A stretch of 64,000 bases of DNA, from assembly GCA_947371915.1 (NCBI GenBank), contig CANBRM010000003.1, positions 1 to 64,000 on the forward strand. The letters are read 5' to 3'. This document shows positions 16,425-25,464 of the stretch, in pieces (position 1 is the stretch's first letter; each line of letters begins with the position of its first letter). The DNA is from Comamonadaceae bacterium (GTDB lineage: Bacteria > Pseudomonadota > Gammaproteobacteria > Burkholderiales > Burkholderiaceae_C). Below the pieces are notes generated by a model. It had not been told where the DNA came from. It ran no database searches and saw nothing but the letters and a program-made list of their open reading frames with translations. Position numbers and translations under genes: made by a program.

Positions 16425-18143
16425 TTACTTGGGCAATTTGAAGGTCCACACGGAACCACCTTGTTCGAGGAAGTTGACCTTCTTGGCCACTTCACCACCC
16501 CACAAAGGCACCGCACCGCCCCAACCCGAGACCACGCTCACGTATTGGTCAGCACCGTCGTTCCAAGTGATGGGAGGAGCCACCACGCCAGAACCGGTTT
16601 GGAACTGCCACAACACTTTGCCCGTCTTCGCGTCAGCCGCTTTGAGGTAACCCTCTGGCGTGCCCCAGAACACCAAGTCGCCCGCAGTAGTCAAAACACC
16701 ACCCCACAGAGGCGCGCTGTTCTTGACTTCCCAAGCCACTTTGCCGGTCTTGGGGTCGATCGCACGCAGCGAGCCGATGTGGTCATCAAACAAAGGCTTG
16801 ATGGTGAAGCCCGCGCCCAAATAAGCCGCGCCCTTTTTGAAGCTGATGGGCTCGTTCCAAATTTCCATGCCCCATTCGTTGGTGGGCACATAGAACAACT
16901 GGGTCTTGGGGCTGTAGGCCATGGGCATTTGGTTCTTACCGCCCAAGAAGCCAGGAGCTGCAAAGACAGACGAGCCTTTCTTGCCATCGGCGCTGGCCGT
17001 TGGATCGCCAGGACGATTGGCGGGGTCGAACACAGGACGACCTGTTTTCAAGTCAATGCTGCTGGCCCATGTGGTTTTCTTCACAAAGGGGAACGCGTTG
17101 ACGAGTTGACCGGTCTTGGCGTCGTTCACATAGAAGAAACCGTTGCGGTCGGCCTTGCCGCCCATGCGCTTGCCGTCCATGTCAAAGGTGACAAACTCGT
17201 TCACGCCGTCAAAGTCCCACGCGTCGTTGGGCGTGTTTTGGTAGCTCCAAGCGATCTTGCCGGTCTTGACATCAATCGCCACGGTGGACGAAGAGTACAA
17301 GTTGTCGCCTTTACGCACGTGGCTGTTCCATGGGCCAGGGTTGCCCGTACCGAAGTAAGCCAAGCCCGTGGTGGCATCGTAAGAGCCGCCCAACCAAGTG
17401 GAGGCACCACCGGTTTTCCATGTCTCGCCTGGCCACGTGGCGTTGGTCGTGCCACTGATGCCGTTTTCTTTGCCATCTTTGTAGCCCATGTGGCCTTCAA
17501 CGGTGGGACGTGTCCACACCAGTTTGCCTGTCTTGGGATCGCGCGCTTCCACGCGGCCGACCACGCCAAATTCACCACCCGACACGCCGGTCAGCAACAA
17601 GCCTTCGGCGATCAGTGGCGCAGCGGTGTAGCTGTAGCCCGCCGCGTAGTCGTCGATCTTCTCGCGCCACACCACTTTGCCGGTGTTTTGGTCAAGGGCG
17701 ACCAACTGTGCGTCCAACGTACCAAAAATCACCAAGTTGTCATACAGGGCAGCGCCGCGGTTGACCACGTCGCAGCAAGGCATGATGCCTTCGGGCAAAC
17801 GGTGTTCATATTTCCAAAGTTTTTCGCCGGTCTTCACGTCCACCGCAAAAATACGCGAGTAAGAGGCGGTGACAAACATCTTGCCTTTGTAAACCAGTGG
17901 CTGTGATTCTTGACCGCGCTGCTTTTCACCACCGAAAGACATGGACCACACAGGGGCCAGCTTGCTCACGTTTTTGGTGTTGATGGTGGTCAAGGTCGAG
18001 TAGCGCTGACCTTGTGTGCCCATGCCCCAACTCAACACGGAATCCGTGTCTGTCGCGTCTTTGGCAATCATTGCATCGGTCACTTGGGCTGATACGTGCG
18101 CCGTGGCGAGCATGACAAGCAGGCTCAATAGTTTTCTTTTCAC
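16425..18143 (-). CDS. PQQ-dependent alcohol dehydrogenase of the lanthanide type
   Basis: The 572-residue quinoprotein has a signal peptide ([15 protein letters not shown]) and an eight-bladed propeller with Trp-docking repeats ([36 protein letters not shown]). The vicinal Cys pair that stacks on PQQ is Cys123-Cys124 (MPCCDVV). Metal ligands fall at Glu191, Asn268 (GNPGPW) and catalytic Asp310. The next-but-one residue is Asp312 (WDFDG), the extra carboxylate found in XoxF- and PedH-type enzymes that use lanthanides, whereas Ca-dependent MxaF has Ala there. Substrate (methanol, ethanol or longer alcohols) cannot be decided. No small MxaI-type subunit is nearby. A sigma-54 promoter stands upstream at 18252-18266. 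Confidence 0.92.
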   Translation of the reverse strand: MKRKLLSLLVMLATAHVSAQVTDAMIAKDATDTDSVLSWGMGTQGQRYSTLTTINTKNVSKLAPVWSMSFGGEKQRGQESQPLVYKGKMFVTASYSRIFAVDVKTGEKLWKYEHRLPEGIMPCCDVVNRGAALYDNLVIFGTLDAQLVALDQNTGKVVWREKIDDYAAGYSYTAAPLIAEGLLLTGVSGGEFGVVGRVEARDPKTGKLVWTRPTVEGHMGYKDGKENGISGTTNATWPGETWKTGGASTWLGGSYDATTGLAYFGTGNPGPWNSHVRKGDNLYSSSTVAIDVKTGKIAWSYQNTPNDAWDFDGVNEFVTFDMDGKRMGGKADRNGFFYVNDAKTGQLVNAFPFVKKTTWASSIDLKTGRPVFDPANRPGDPTASADGKKGSSVFAAPGFLGGKNQMPMAYSPKTQLFYVPTNEWGMEIWNEPISFKKGAAYLGAGFTIKPLFDDHIGSLRAIDPKTGKVAWEVKNSAPLWGGVLTTAGDLVFWGTPEGYLKAADAKTGKVLWQFQTGSGVVAPPITWNDGADQYVSVVSGWGGAVPLWGGEVAKKVNFLEQGGSVWTFKLPK

Positions 18144-18251
18144 AGCAGGTCTCCTGTATTTTTCAATGGATGGTGAGTCAAACGACGTTGCGTCGCGTGT
18201 TCTTGGGCGAGTCGCGCTGCCAAAACAAAGCGAACCCGTACCTTCTGTTTA

Positions 18252-18266
18252 GCAATACACATGCCA
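18252..18266 (-). promoter_or_regulatory. Sigma-54 promoter of the PQQ dehydrogenase gene
   Basis: The minus strand reads TGGCATGTGTATTGC, close to the consensus TGGCACG-N4-TTGC, with the GG-N10-GC spacing exact. Transcription would begin near 18240, giving a leader of about 97 bases. Confidence 0.75.
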
Positions 18267-18377
18267 AAGCACCAACCACGATTGCGGCTTCAATGGCAAA
18301 AAGAAACCTGCATGATCTGCATTTGCCTTAGACACGACGCCAAGCGCTGTCACGCGGGGTGTCGCGCACTGTCACAC

Positions 18378-18394
18378 TGTTCAAATTTGGAACA
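18378..18394. promoter_or_regulatory. Candidate activator site, copy 2 (near-palindrome)
   Basis: TGTTCAAATTTGGAACA has TGTTC and GAACA arms around a central AAATTT. It lies about 112 bp upstream of the sigma-54 promoter at 18252, the usual enhancer distance. The flanks contain TGTCAC and GTGTCACA, which may extend the site. Confidence 0.6.
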
Positions 18395-18417
18395 CTTATC
18401 GTGTCACAAGGGACCCC

Positions 18418-19398
18418 TCATGCGGACTGCCACTGCAAACCTGGCGAAGCCTGCCAACGCCCCGATTTGTGCACGACCAAGGCCTCCACCTGCCAAGACT
18501 TCGCCACCGCCAAGGCCCGCTCATAACCCGCCACAAACAGCACCTTGGTCAAAGCGTCAGCCTGCAAGCAACTCGACGCAGCCACTGTGACGCTGGCCAA
18601 ATCAGCCGGCGAGTAGCCCGTGCGTGGGTCGAAGATGTGGTGATGACGACGATCCTCGCTGAATGCAGACAGGTCATCGGCCGACGTCGCCACACAGCGC
18701 CCTCGCAACGACAAGCGCCCCAACAAAGCGTGGGCCTCACGGGGGTCGGCCACCCCCAGCGACCAATCGGCACCGTGCGCCGATTGCCCCAGCGACGACC
18801 ACTCACCGGTGTTGATCAACGCGTGGGCGATACCCGCTTGCTTCAAGGTCTCACGCACACGATCGGCGGCATACCCTTGCGCAATACCGTTAAGCGTGAT
18901 GCCCATGCCTGAGGTCAAAAAGCGCACCTCACGCGCATCCACCACCAAGCGTTGCCAACCCACGTTTTGGGCCGCTGCTTTCACCTCGCGCGCATCTGGC
19001 AAAGCGCCGTATTGCTTGGCTTGCTCAAAGGCACGCCATAGCGGCTGCACCGTGATGTCAAACGCCCCTTGGCTGTGCGCGGCAAACTGTTGGCTGCGCT
19101 GGAGCACATGCAACAAATCAGGCGCTGGCGCGCGCAACACGCCCTCTCGGTTGAGCTGGCGAATGGCACTGTCGGGACGGAACAAACTCATCTGATCTTC
19201 GATGCGCGCAATCACTTGCTTGGCCTGCTGCAACGCACGCTCTAACAGCGCCACGTCGTGATGGGCGGCACGAATCGACAGCACCGTGCCTAGGCCTGTG
19301 AAGGTGATGTCGCGCCACTGCAAGCGGGCAGCAGCCTCAGACAACAAGGGCAACAAGCCCAGCCCCAAACCCGTTTTCATCCATGCTCTGCGCTTCAT
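18418..19398 (-). CDS. apbE: ApbE-type FAD:protein FMN transferase
   Basis: The 326-residue protein has an N-terminal RR-containing export signal (KRRAWMKTGLGLGLLPLLSE) and ApbE motifs: QMSLFRPDSAIRQLN, GMGITLNGIAQGYAADRV, ALINTGEWSSLG and HHIFDPRTGYSP. ApbE attaches FMN through a phosphoester to a Thr in FMN-binding domains of exported proteins, using FAD and Mg. Its ATG overlaps the stop of the NosR-like gene (ATGA, 19395-19398), so that protein is the obvious target. Confidence 0.9.
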   Translation of the reverse strand: MKRRAWMKTGLGLGLLPLLSEAAARLQWRDITFTGLGTVLSIRAAHHDVALLERALQQAKQVIARIEDQMSLFRPDSAIRQLNREGVLRAPAPDLLHVLQRSQQFAAHSQGAFDITVQPLWRAFEQAKQYGALPDAREVKAAAQNVGWQRLVVDAREVRFLTSGMGITLNGIAQGYAADRVRETLKQAGIAHALINTGEWSSLGQSAHGADWSLGVADPREAHALLGRLSLRGRCVATSADDLSAFSEDRRHHHIFDPRTGYSPADLASVTVAASSCLQADALTKVLFVAGYERALAVAKSWQVEALVVHKSGRWQASPGLQWQSA

Positions 19399-21536
19399 GA
19401 TGTCATGTCCTTCGATGGCCCAACTGCCGCGACGTTGATTGGAATCACGCGTGCGTTGGCACCGTCACGCTGCGCCAAGATGCGTGGCACGCACAGGCTG
19501 TCACTTTCATAAATCACCATGCAATCGGTACACTGGAAACACTCGTCGTAGTCCACCTTGCCCTGCTTGTCGATGGCTTGGTAAGCGCAGTCGTTGCGGC
19601 AGCGTTGACACGGCTGGCCGCACTCGCTGCGCCGTGCAATCCAATCGAAACGCCTAAGCTTGCCCAACACACCCATGCCCGCGCCAAGCGGACACAGGTA
19701 GCGGCAATAGCCTTTGTAAAAAAACGAACTTAGCAGCACCAAGGCTACCGCCCAAATCACAAACGGCCATGCGCGCACAAAGTTCAGCGTGATGCTGGTC
19801 TTGAACGGCTCCACTTCCACCAACCGGTCCGTCCAAGCCACCGAAACACAGGCGCTCACCAGTAAAGCCGAAAGCACCACATACTTCACCTTTTTCAACC
19901 ATTGATCCCACACCTGCGGCACGCGAATCCAAGACAAGCCCAAGCGCCGCGTAGCTTGACTCACCAGCTCTTGCAAAGCCCCGAACGGACATAACCAACC
20001 GCAAAAAGTACCACGCCCCCAAACGAAAAACGTCACCGCCACAAACGCCCACAACAACACCGTCATCGGGTCGTACATGAAGAAGTCCAAACTGCGCCCC
20101 GCCAGCACCGCTTGCACCACCGCCGTGAGGTTGACGATGGACAACTGCCCTTGCGCATACCAACCAATGAAACACAGCGTGAACAGCAAATACCCCATGC
20201 GGAACTTGAACATGCGCGCGGGGTGGTGCATCAGCCAAGGCGGCTCACGCAAGGCCCACACCAACACCGCCAAACCGATCACCAAGACCAAGAGCTCCGC
20301 CCATCGATCGGTCCAAATCGAATGCCATGTTTTCTGGTCTGAGCTGGCTTGCTCAACATAGTCGCTCGGCAACTGCCCACCGAATGCAAAGCTTTGTCGC
20401 ACACGCTCGGGGTACACCACGCCCTTGATGCGCGTCACGTTGAGCTGAAAGTCCAAAGGCAAAGCGGGGTCTAAACCCGCAGGCGCAATCACACGCACCA
20501 CCATCCACTGCGCGCCCTGCAAAGCAGCGGGCACGTTCAAGACGGCATCTAAATCCAAATCACGAATTTCGATCGGTAACTTTTGTTGATTCAGCGTGAA
20601 CCCGTCGGGCACGGTGCCCCGCACAAAGTCGTCAGACATCAAGGCCGGGCGTCCCACCGCCATCACCAACAGCGCGTGATCGCCGGGGTCTAAGCGCTGC
20701 TGCACGTAGTCCCATTTCTCTGGCGACAACAAGTTTTTACCGACGGCGGGCACATTCAGGTGCGCGGTGTACAGGTCCACATACACATCGTCGGGCGCGC
20801 GCGACACGTCAGCATCTAAGCCTTCGCCGGCGGTGCCTGAAAATGCTTTTTCCACCGCTTTGTTTTTCAAGGTCGTGCGATGCACCAAGCCCGCTTTGAG
20901 CAAACCCTGCCAATCCATGGCCTTGAACACATCCGGCCGAATGCGCCCCACCAAATCGGGGTCACGCCCCTCGCCGTAACCCAACTTGGCGCGCGCCACT
21001 TTCAGCGATGCGGCCAACAACGATTGATTCAAGATGCGCACCGACGCCGTGGCTTTGGCCACGCCATCGATGTACACATTGGCGCTGCCGTCTTTGCCGC
21101 CTTTGCTTTGACCTGTTCCGATTTTGATGCTCTGCTTGAGCGACAAATCTTTGTACTGCTCCACAAACGTGAGCAAGGGCTTTTCACCCAAGCCATCCAA
21201 AAAAACCGGCTCGTGGTGCGACAAAACGCGCACATCCATGAACTGCCCATTGGGGTCAAGTGCGATCAATAAATTGAAGGGCGTGCCCGAGAACCCCGGA
21301 ATCGCCGCGAAGTCTTGCGACTCAAAGGCGTAAGCCGCGATCGTGGTCGACGTCAGGTCTTGTTTGAAGATGGGCCACACCGGCAAATCGCGCTCTTTTT
21401 CGCCCACCACCAACGGTGCGGGGAACGCCTGCACCATCTGCTCGCGCGTCATCACGCCGGCCTGTGCACACGCCAACATCAAGCTCGCAATAACCAAGGT
21501 GACTCGCCCAAATAGGCGACAGAGATGAAGGCTCAT
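19395..21536 (-). CDS. NosR/NirI-like membrane flavo-iron-sulfur protein
   Basis: The 713-residue protein has a signal segment (1-27), a periplasmic FMN-binding domain (about 70-185), a beta-rich periplasmic stretch, then about five or six membrane helices from residue 415. Cluster motifs CGWLCP and CRYLCP follow, then a C-terminal pair of 4Fe-4S motifs (C-x3-C-x2-C-x3-C at SECGQPCQRCRNDC, and CFQCTDC with a distal Cys). This is the layout of NosR. The expected flavinylation motif (S/T)GAT is altered to AKAT (Asp157 ... Thr163), so covalent FMN is probable but not certain. No nos or nir genes are nearby; the protein more likely moves electrons across the membrane for the PQQ locus. Confidence 0.85.
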   Translation of the reverse strand: MSLHLCRLFGRVTLVIASLMLACAQAGVMTREQMVQAFPAPLVVGEKERDLPVWPIFKQDLTSTTIAAYAFESQDFAAIPGFSGTPFNLLIALDPNGQFMDVRVLSHHEPVFLDGLGEKPLLTFVEQYKDLSLKQSIKIGTGQSKGGKDGSANVYIDGVAKATASVRILNQSLLAASLKVARAKLGYGEGRDPDLVGRIRPDVFKAMDWQGLLKAGLVHRTTLKNKAVEKAFSGTAGEGLDADVSRAPDDVYVDLYTAHLNVPAVGKNLLSPEKWDYVQQRLDPGDHALLVMAVGRPALMSDDFVRGTVPDGFTLNQQKLPIEIRDLDLDAVLNVPAALQGAQWMVVRVIAPAGLDPALPLDFQLNVTRIKGVVYPERVRQSFAFGGQLPSDYVEQASSDQKTWHSIWTDRWAELLVLVIGLAVLVWALREPPWLMHHPARMFKFRMGYLLFTLCFIGWYAQGQLSIVNLTAVVQAVLAGRSLDFFMYDPMTVLLWAFVAVTFFVWGRGTFCGWLCPFGALQELVSQATRRLGLSWIRVPQVWDQWLKKVKYVVLSALLVSACVSVAWTDRLVEVEPFKTSITLNFVRAWPFVIWAVALVLLSSFFYKGYCRYLCPLGAGMGVLGKLRRFDWIARRSECGQPCQRCRNDCAYQAIDKQGKVDYDECFQCTDCMVIYESDSLCVPRILAQRDGANARVIPINVAAVGPSKDMTS

Positions 21537-21594
21537 AAGATGTCAAAACTCCAAGCATTGGACAGGGCAAAGACGATTTAGCATGTTGCATCAA

Positions 21595-21609
21595 GCACGA
21601 AAAATGCCA
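21595..21609 (-). promoter_or_regulatory. Sigma-54 promoter candidate for the NosR-like gene
   Basis: The minus strand reads TGGCATTTTTCGTGC with GG-N10-GC spacing. Transcription would start near 21583, about 47 bp before the ATG at 21536. The -12 element GTGC is less typical than TTGC. Confidence 0.5.
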
Positions 21610-21625
21610 TCTCGAAAAGCTCATG

Positions 21626-21640
21626 CGGCATGGAACATGC
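21626..21640 (+). promoter_or_regulatory. Sigma-54 promoter candidate for the TonB receptor operon
   Basis: CGGCATGGAACATGC has GG-N10-GC spacing and GGCA at the -24 site. It faces away from the promoter at 21595-21609 with only 16 bp between them. Start of transcription would be near 21652, ahead of the ATG at 21681. No copy of the 17-bp activator motif was found here. Confidence 0.45.
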
Positions 21641-21680
21641 TTTTGCTTTTATTCACCACGTCACACGGACGAGACATCGC

Positions 21681-23864
21681 ATGGAGACCTCGGTAAAAAT
21701 CATGAAAATTGCTAAAAAATCTCTAAATCCTGAAGCCCGTCATGCACTCAAACTGGTCGCAAGCTTGTGCCTTGGGGTTTTCCCCAGCGCCGCTTTGCAT
21801 GCCCAAAGCGCAACCACTGCGCTAGCCGATGTGATGGTGCAAAGCGGACGTTTGGAACAAAAGCAATTTGATGCGCCAGCGTCGGTGTTTGCCATCGATG
21901 AGGACACGATTCGCAGCTCGGGGCCGCAAGTCAACATCTCGGATGTGCTGAACCGTGCACCCGGCGTGGTCGCGCTGAACCGCAACAATTACGCGCAAGA
22001 CGTGCAAATTTCGATTCGTGGTTTTGGCTCACGTGCCGCCTTTGGCTTGCGTGGTATTCGCCTGATCACCGATGGCATTCCGGCCTCCATGCCAGACGGG
22101 CAAGGCCAAGCATCCACCGTCAGCATGACCTCCACAGATCGCGTTGAAGTTCTTACCGGACCTTTGGCACAGCTCTACGGCAATGCCTCCGGCGGCGTGA
22201 TTCAAACGTTCACCCGCGAAGCAGGTGCCACACCTGAAGCTCAAGTCAGCTTGTACGCAGGCTCTTTCGGCATGACCCGCACGGACTGGCAGATCAGCCA
22301 ACGCTCGGGCAATGTGGGTTTGGTCGCGGACTACAGCACCTTTGGGATTGAAGGCTATCGCCAGAACAGCGATGCACGTCGACAACAACTCAACAGCGTC
22401 CTCACCGTCGACGCACAACCTGACACGCGCATCAAACTGATCGTGAACGTGTTTGACATGCCCTATGCCAAAGACGCATTGGGTTTGACATCAGCCCAAC
22501 TGGCTAGCAATCCAGCACAAGCGGGTACCAATGCCATCGCCACGGGCACACGCAAAACCGTGAAGCAAGAACAAGTGGGTGCCGTGCTGGAGCACACCAT
22601 CAACAGCGACTTGCGCTTGCAAGCGCGTGTTTACGGCGGCACACGCAGCAACTTGCAATACCAAGCAACCAATGTTTGGACCGGTCTGGAGCGACGATTT
22701 GAAGGCTTAGGCCTGCAAGCCAACGGCAAAGCGCAGGTATTTGACGGACAACGCATGACGTGGGTGGTCGGCTTTGACCAAGACCACGCCCAAGAGCAAC
22801 GCCAAGCCGGCGCAACGGCATCTGGTGAAAAAACCGCCACACCCGTCACACGCAACGAGTTGAACGAAGCCAGTAACCGAGACTTCTTTGCACAAGCCAA
22901 TTGGTCTTTAGGCGAACGCTGGACGCTCACCACAGGCGCACGCCAAAGCTCCGTCACACTCAAGAGTAGTGACAGCATGCCCGTCACATTGACCGACCCC
23001 GATGGCTCAGGCAGCGTGACCTACAAAGCCACCAGCCCCGTCTTAGGCCTCACATGGCATGCCAACGACAACTTGAACATCTACTTGAACCAAGGCAAGG
23101 GCTTCGAAACCCCCACCTTGGCTGAGGCCGCTTACACGCTGACCGCGCCCACCGTCATCAAAGGTCAATTCAATCCTAATTTATTGGCCTCGCGCAGCAA
23201 GCATTTGGAGTTAGGTACCAAATGGCAACCTACATCAGCCACGCGAATTGATGCCGCGTGGTTCCAAATCAAAACCGCCGATGAGATCGTCACTGCGCGC
23301 TCATCAAACGGACAAACCGCGTTCACAAATGCCTCGAAAACCGTGCGGGATGGTTTTGAGCTGTCCCTGCGCAACCAACACAGCAGCCATTGGCGCAGCC
23401 AGATTTCTGGCACCGTCATGAACGCCACCTACGACCAAGCATTCAGCAGTGTGATTAGCGGCACCCCCGTGACCGTGGCAGCGGGCAATAGCCTGCCCGC
23501 GATCCCCAAGCAACAGCTCTTCGCCTCCCTGCAATGGTCTGAAAAAGGGTTCAGCGCAGCAGGTCAAAAACCCGCGCTCGGCACTGAATTTGGCATCGAC
23601 TGGATCAACCGCTCTAGCATGTGGGCCAGCGACACCAACTCAGCTGTAGATGGCTTGGCTCCTGGCTATAGCGTCTTCAATGCGCGTGCGCGTCAACGTT
23701 ACCAAGTGGGCGCGGCACGGGTCGAAGCCTTTGTGGGCATCGACAACTTGACCAACCAATCCACCGTGAGTTCGGTGATCGTCAACCAAGCCTCCAAGCA
23801 ATACTTCGAGCCTGGCCTGCCCCGCAACTGGGTGGTGGGTTTGACCAGCCAAATACCACTTTAA
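21681..23864 (+). CDS. TonB-dependent outer-membrane receptor
   Basis: The product (about 727 residues from ATG 21681; ATG 21702 is also possible) has a signal peptide ending ALHAQ, a plug domain (LEQKQFDAPASVFAIDEDTI, VNISDVLNRAPGVV, ISIRGFG, VEVLTGPLAQLYGNASGGVI) and a 22-strand-type barrel ending in an aromatic-poor but hydrophobic strand (NWVVGLTSQIPL). The plug resembles siderophore receptors. It is the first gene of a tight unit (7 bp to the propeller gene) and shares its intergenic promoter region with the NosR-like gene. Given the lanthanide-type dehydrogenase next door, uptake of a metal-chelate such as a lanthanophore or of PQQ is a fair guess, not shown by sequence. Confidence 0.85.
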   Translation: METSVKIMKIAKKSLNPEARHALKLVASLCLGVFPSAALHAQSATTALADVMVQSGRLEQKQFDAPASVFAIDEDTIRSSGPQVNISDVLNRAPGVVALNRNNYAQDVQISIRGFGSRAAFGLRGIRLITDGIPASMPDGQGQASTVSMTSTDRVEVLTGPLAQLYGNASGGVIQTFTREAGATPEAQVSLYAGSFGMTRTDWQISQRSGNVGLVADYSTFGIEGYRQNSDARRQQLNSVLTVDAQPDTRIKLIVNVFDMPYAKDALGLTSAQLASNPAQAGTNAIATGTRKTVKQEQVGAVLEHTINSDLRLQARVYGGTRSNLQYQATNVWTGLERRFEGLGLQANGKAQVFDGQRMTWVVGFDQDHAQEQRQAGATASGEKTATPVTRNELNEASNRDFFAQANWSLGERWTLTTGARQSSVTLKSSDSMPVTLTDPDGSGSVTYKATSPVLGLTWHANDNLNIYLNQGKGFETPTLAEAAYTLTAPTVIKGQFNPNLLASRSKHLELGTKWQPTSATRIDAAWFQIKTADEIVTARSSNGQTAFTNASKTVRDGFELSLRNQHSSHWRSQISGTVMNATYDQAFSSVISGTPVTVAAGNSLPAIPKQQLFASLQWSEKGFSAAGQKPALGTEFGIDWINRSSMWASDTNSAVDGLAPGYSVFNARARQRYQVGAARVEAFVGIDNLTNQSTVSSVIVNQASKQYFEPGLPRNWVVGLTSQIPL

Positions 23865-23871
23865 GCACACC

Positions 23872-24819
23872 ATGAAGCGCTATTTCCTCTCTGCAAGCCT
23901 ATGCCTCATCGGCGCGATCAGCCAACACGCCTTCGCCGCCAACCAAGTCTTCGTCACCAACGAAGGCAGCGGGGACATTTCTGTGATCGACAGCAAAACC
24001 GATGCCGTGGTGGGCAACATCAAAACGGGTGGCAAACCACGTGGCATCGCCCTGTGCAAAAACAACCCGCTTTTGTATGTGAGCAACCAAGAGGGTTCAC
24101 AACTGCAAGCCATCGACACACGCACGCTTGCTGTCACGCAAACGCTGACGTTGGGCGACTCGCCCGAAGCGGTGTATTGCTCGCCCGATGGTCAATGGAT
24201 TGCGGTGGCCAACGAGGGCAGCAACAGTGTGAGCTTTGTGTCAACGGCACGGTGGAAGCTGGAGTTCAGCATTCCTGTGCACGGTAAAAATCCAGAGCAT
24301 GCGGTGTTCAGCCCTGACGGAAAGCGCATGCTGGTGTCCGCCGAAGAGGCCGATCAAGTCGATGTGCTGGACCTGCAAACGCACCAACAAATTGCATCCA
24401 TTCGCGTGGGCAACCGTCCGCGCGGTATTGCCTTCAGCCCCGATGGCAACACCGCCTATGTGGCAGTGGAGACGGACAGTTTGCTGGTGGCAATTGACAT
24501 GCAACAACTCAAGGTCAAGGGCACATTGGCAGTGGGCGCACGCACCAACGGTTTGGTGATGCACCCCAACGGCAAGTGGCTGTTCGCTAGCAATGGCGGC
24601 GATGCTGACGTGGCTGTCGTCGACACCCAAAGCTTCACCGTGATCGCCAAAGCCGCCGTGGGTCAACGCCCCTGGAACATGGCGATCAGCGCCGATGGAC
24701 AAAAGGTGTATGCAGCCGCAGGTCGCAGCCATGCGCTGAGCGTGATCGATGTGGCAACCTTCAAGCCGCTCAAAAATATTCCTGTGGGTCGCCTGCCATG
24801 GGGCGCTGCGGCCAACTGA
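23872..24819 (+). CDS. Exported YVTN beta-propeller protein (PQQ-locus type)
   Basis: The 315-residue protein has a signal peptide (FLSASLCLIGAISQHAFA) and about seven YVTN-type blades such as NQVFVTNEGSGDISVIDSKT, KPRGIALCKNNPLLYVSNQ and RPWNMAISADGQKVYAAAG. Propellers of this type recur beside PQQ alcohol dehydrogenase genes and have been named for that association; their biochemical role is unknown. It lies 7 bp after the receptor gene and 30 bp before the cytochrome b561 gene. Confidence 0.85.
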   Translation: MKRYFLSASLCLIGAISQHAFAANQVFVTNEGSGDISVIDSKTDAVVGNIKTGGKPRGIALCKNNPLLYVSNQEGSQLQAIDTRTLAVTQTLTLGDSPEAVYCSPDGQWIAVANEGSNSVSFVSTARWKLEFSIPVHGKNPEHAVFSPDGKRMLVSAEEADQVDVLDLQTHQQIASIRVGNRPRGIAFSPDGNTAYVAVETDSLLVAIDMQQLKVKGTLAVGARTNGLVMHPNGKWLFASNGGDADVAVVDTQSFTVIAKAAVGQRPWNMAISADGQKVYAAAGRSHALSVIDVATFKPLKNIPVGRLPWGAAAN

Positions 24820-24849
24820 CCTGACAGAAGCGACGCACGCGCCCTGCTT

Positions 24850-25455
24850 ATGAACACCTCGTCCCAAGACTTCACCACCACGCCGAGCCCAAGCCGCTAC
24901 ACCACGATCGCCATCGTGCTGCATGCGGTGTTGGCCATCGGTTTGCTGTATCAACTGGGCTTAGGTTTGTGGATGGACAGCGTGCCGAAAACGCCACCGG
25001 GCTTACGCGCAGGGTGGTTCAACTGGCACAAATCCATCGGCATGGTGTTGGGCCTGCTGATTTTGGTGCGCGCACTTTGGCGTTTGACACATGCCAGCCC
25101 AGCACTGCCCGACGCCACACCACGTTGGCAAATTCACGCGGCCCGTTGGAACCACGCCACCCTGTACGCCTGCATGATCGCCATGCCCGTGAGCGGCTTT
25201 TTGGGATCGAGTTTCACCAAATATCCGATCAAGTTTTTTGACTTTCCTTTACCCCGTTTGTGGGAGGCTTCGACTGAACTCAAAGCGGTGTTCGGCAGCA
25301 TTCACACCGTGACGAGCTACGTTTTCATGGCTGCCGTTGCGGTACACATCTTGGCCGCCGTGTGGCACGCGTTACGACGTGATGGCGTGGTCTCGCGCAT
25401 GCTGCCGCAACGCAGCCCCGCTGTGCCCCCTGCCGCCGAAGACGACGTGCACTGA
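24850..25455 (+). CDS. Cytochrome b561-type membrane protein
   Basis: The 201-residue protein has four membrane helices (ALHAVLAIGLLYQLGLGLWM, IGMVLGLLILVRALW, LYACMIAMPVSGFLGS, YVFMAAVAVHILAAVWHAL) with paired His residues at the helix ends (H20-region, WHKS, WNHA, HTVTS, VHILAAVWH) as haem b ligands. Bacterial b561 proteins exchange electrons between quinol and periplasmic partners. Its place between a periplasmic propeller gene and the sensor kinase gene, opposite a NosR-like gene, suggests part of a membrane electron path. Confidence 0.85.
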   Translation: MNTSSQDFTTTPSPSRYTTIAIVLHAVLAIGLLYQLGLGLWMDSVPKTPPGLRAGWFNWHKSIGMVLGLLILVRALWRLTHASPALPDATPRWQIHAARWNHATLYACMIAMPVSGFLGSSFTKYPIKFFDFPLPRLWEASTELKAVFGSIHTVTSYVFMAAVAVHILAAVWHALRRDGVVSRMLPQRSPAVPPAAEDDVH

Positions 25456-25464
25456 GCGCCTGCC

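Noticed and set aside
16461-17906. 481-codon open frame antisense to the PQQ dehydrogenase gene
   Set aside because: The sense strand has all motifs of a known enzyme; the antisense frame is open only because of GC-rich third positions and has no domain.
19395-21536. Possible nitrous-oxide reduction locus because of the NosR-like protein
   Set aside because: No nosZ, nosD or nosL is nearby, and neighbours are PQQ-oxidation and TonB genes.
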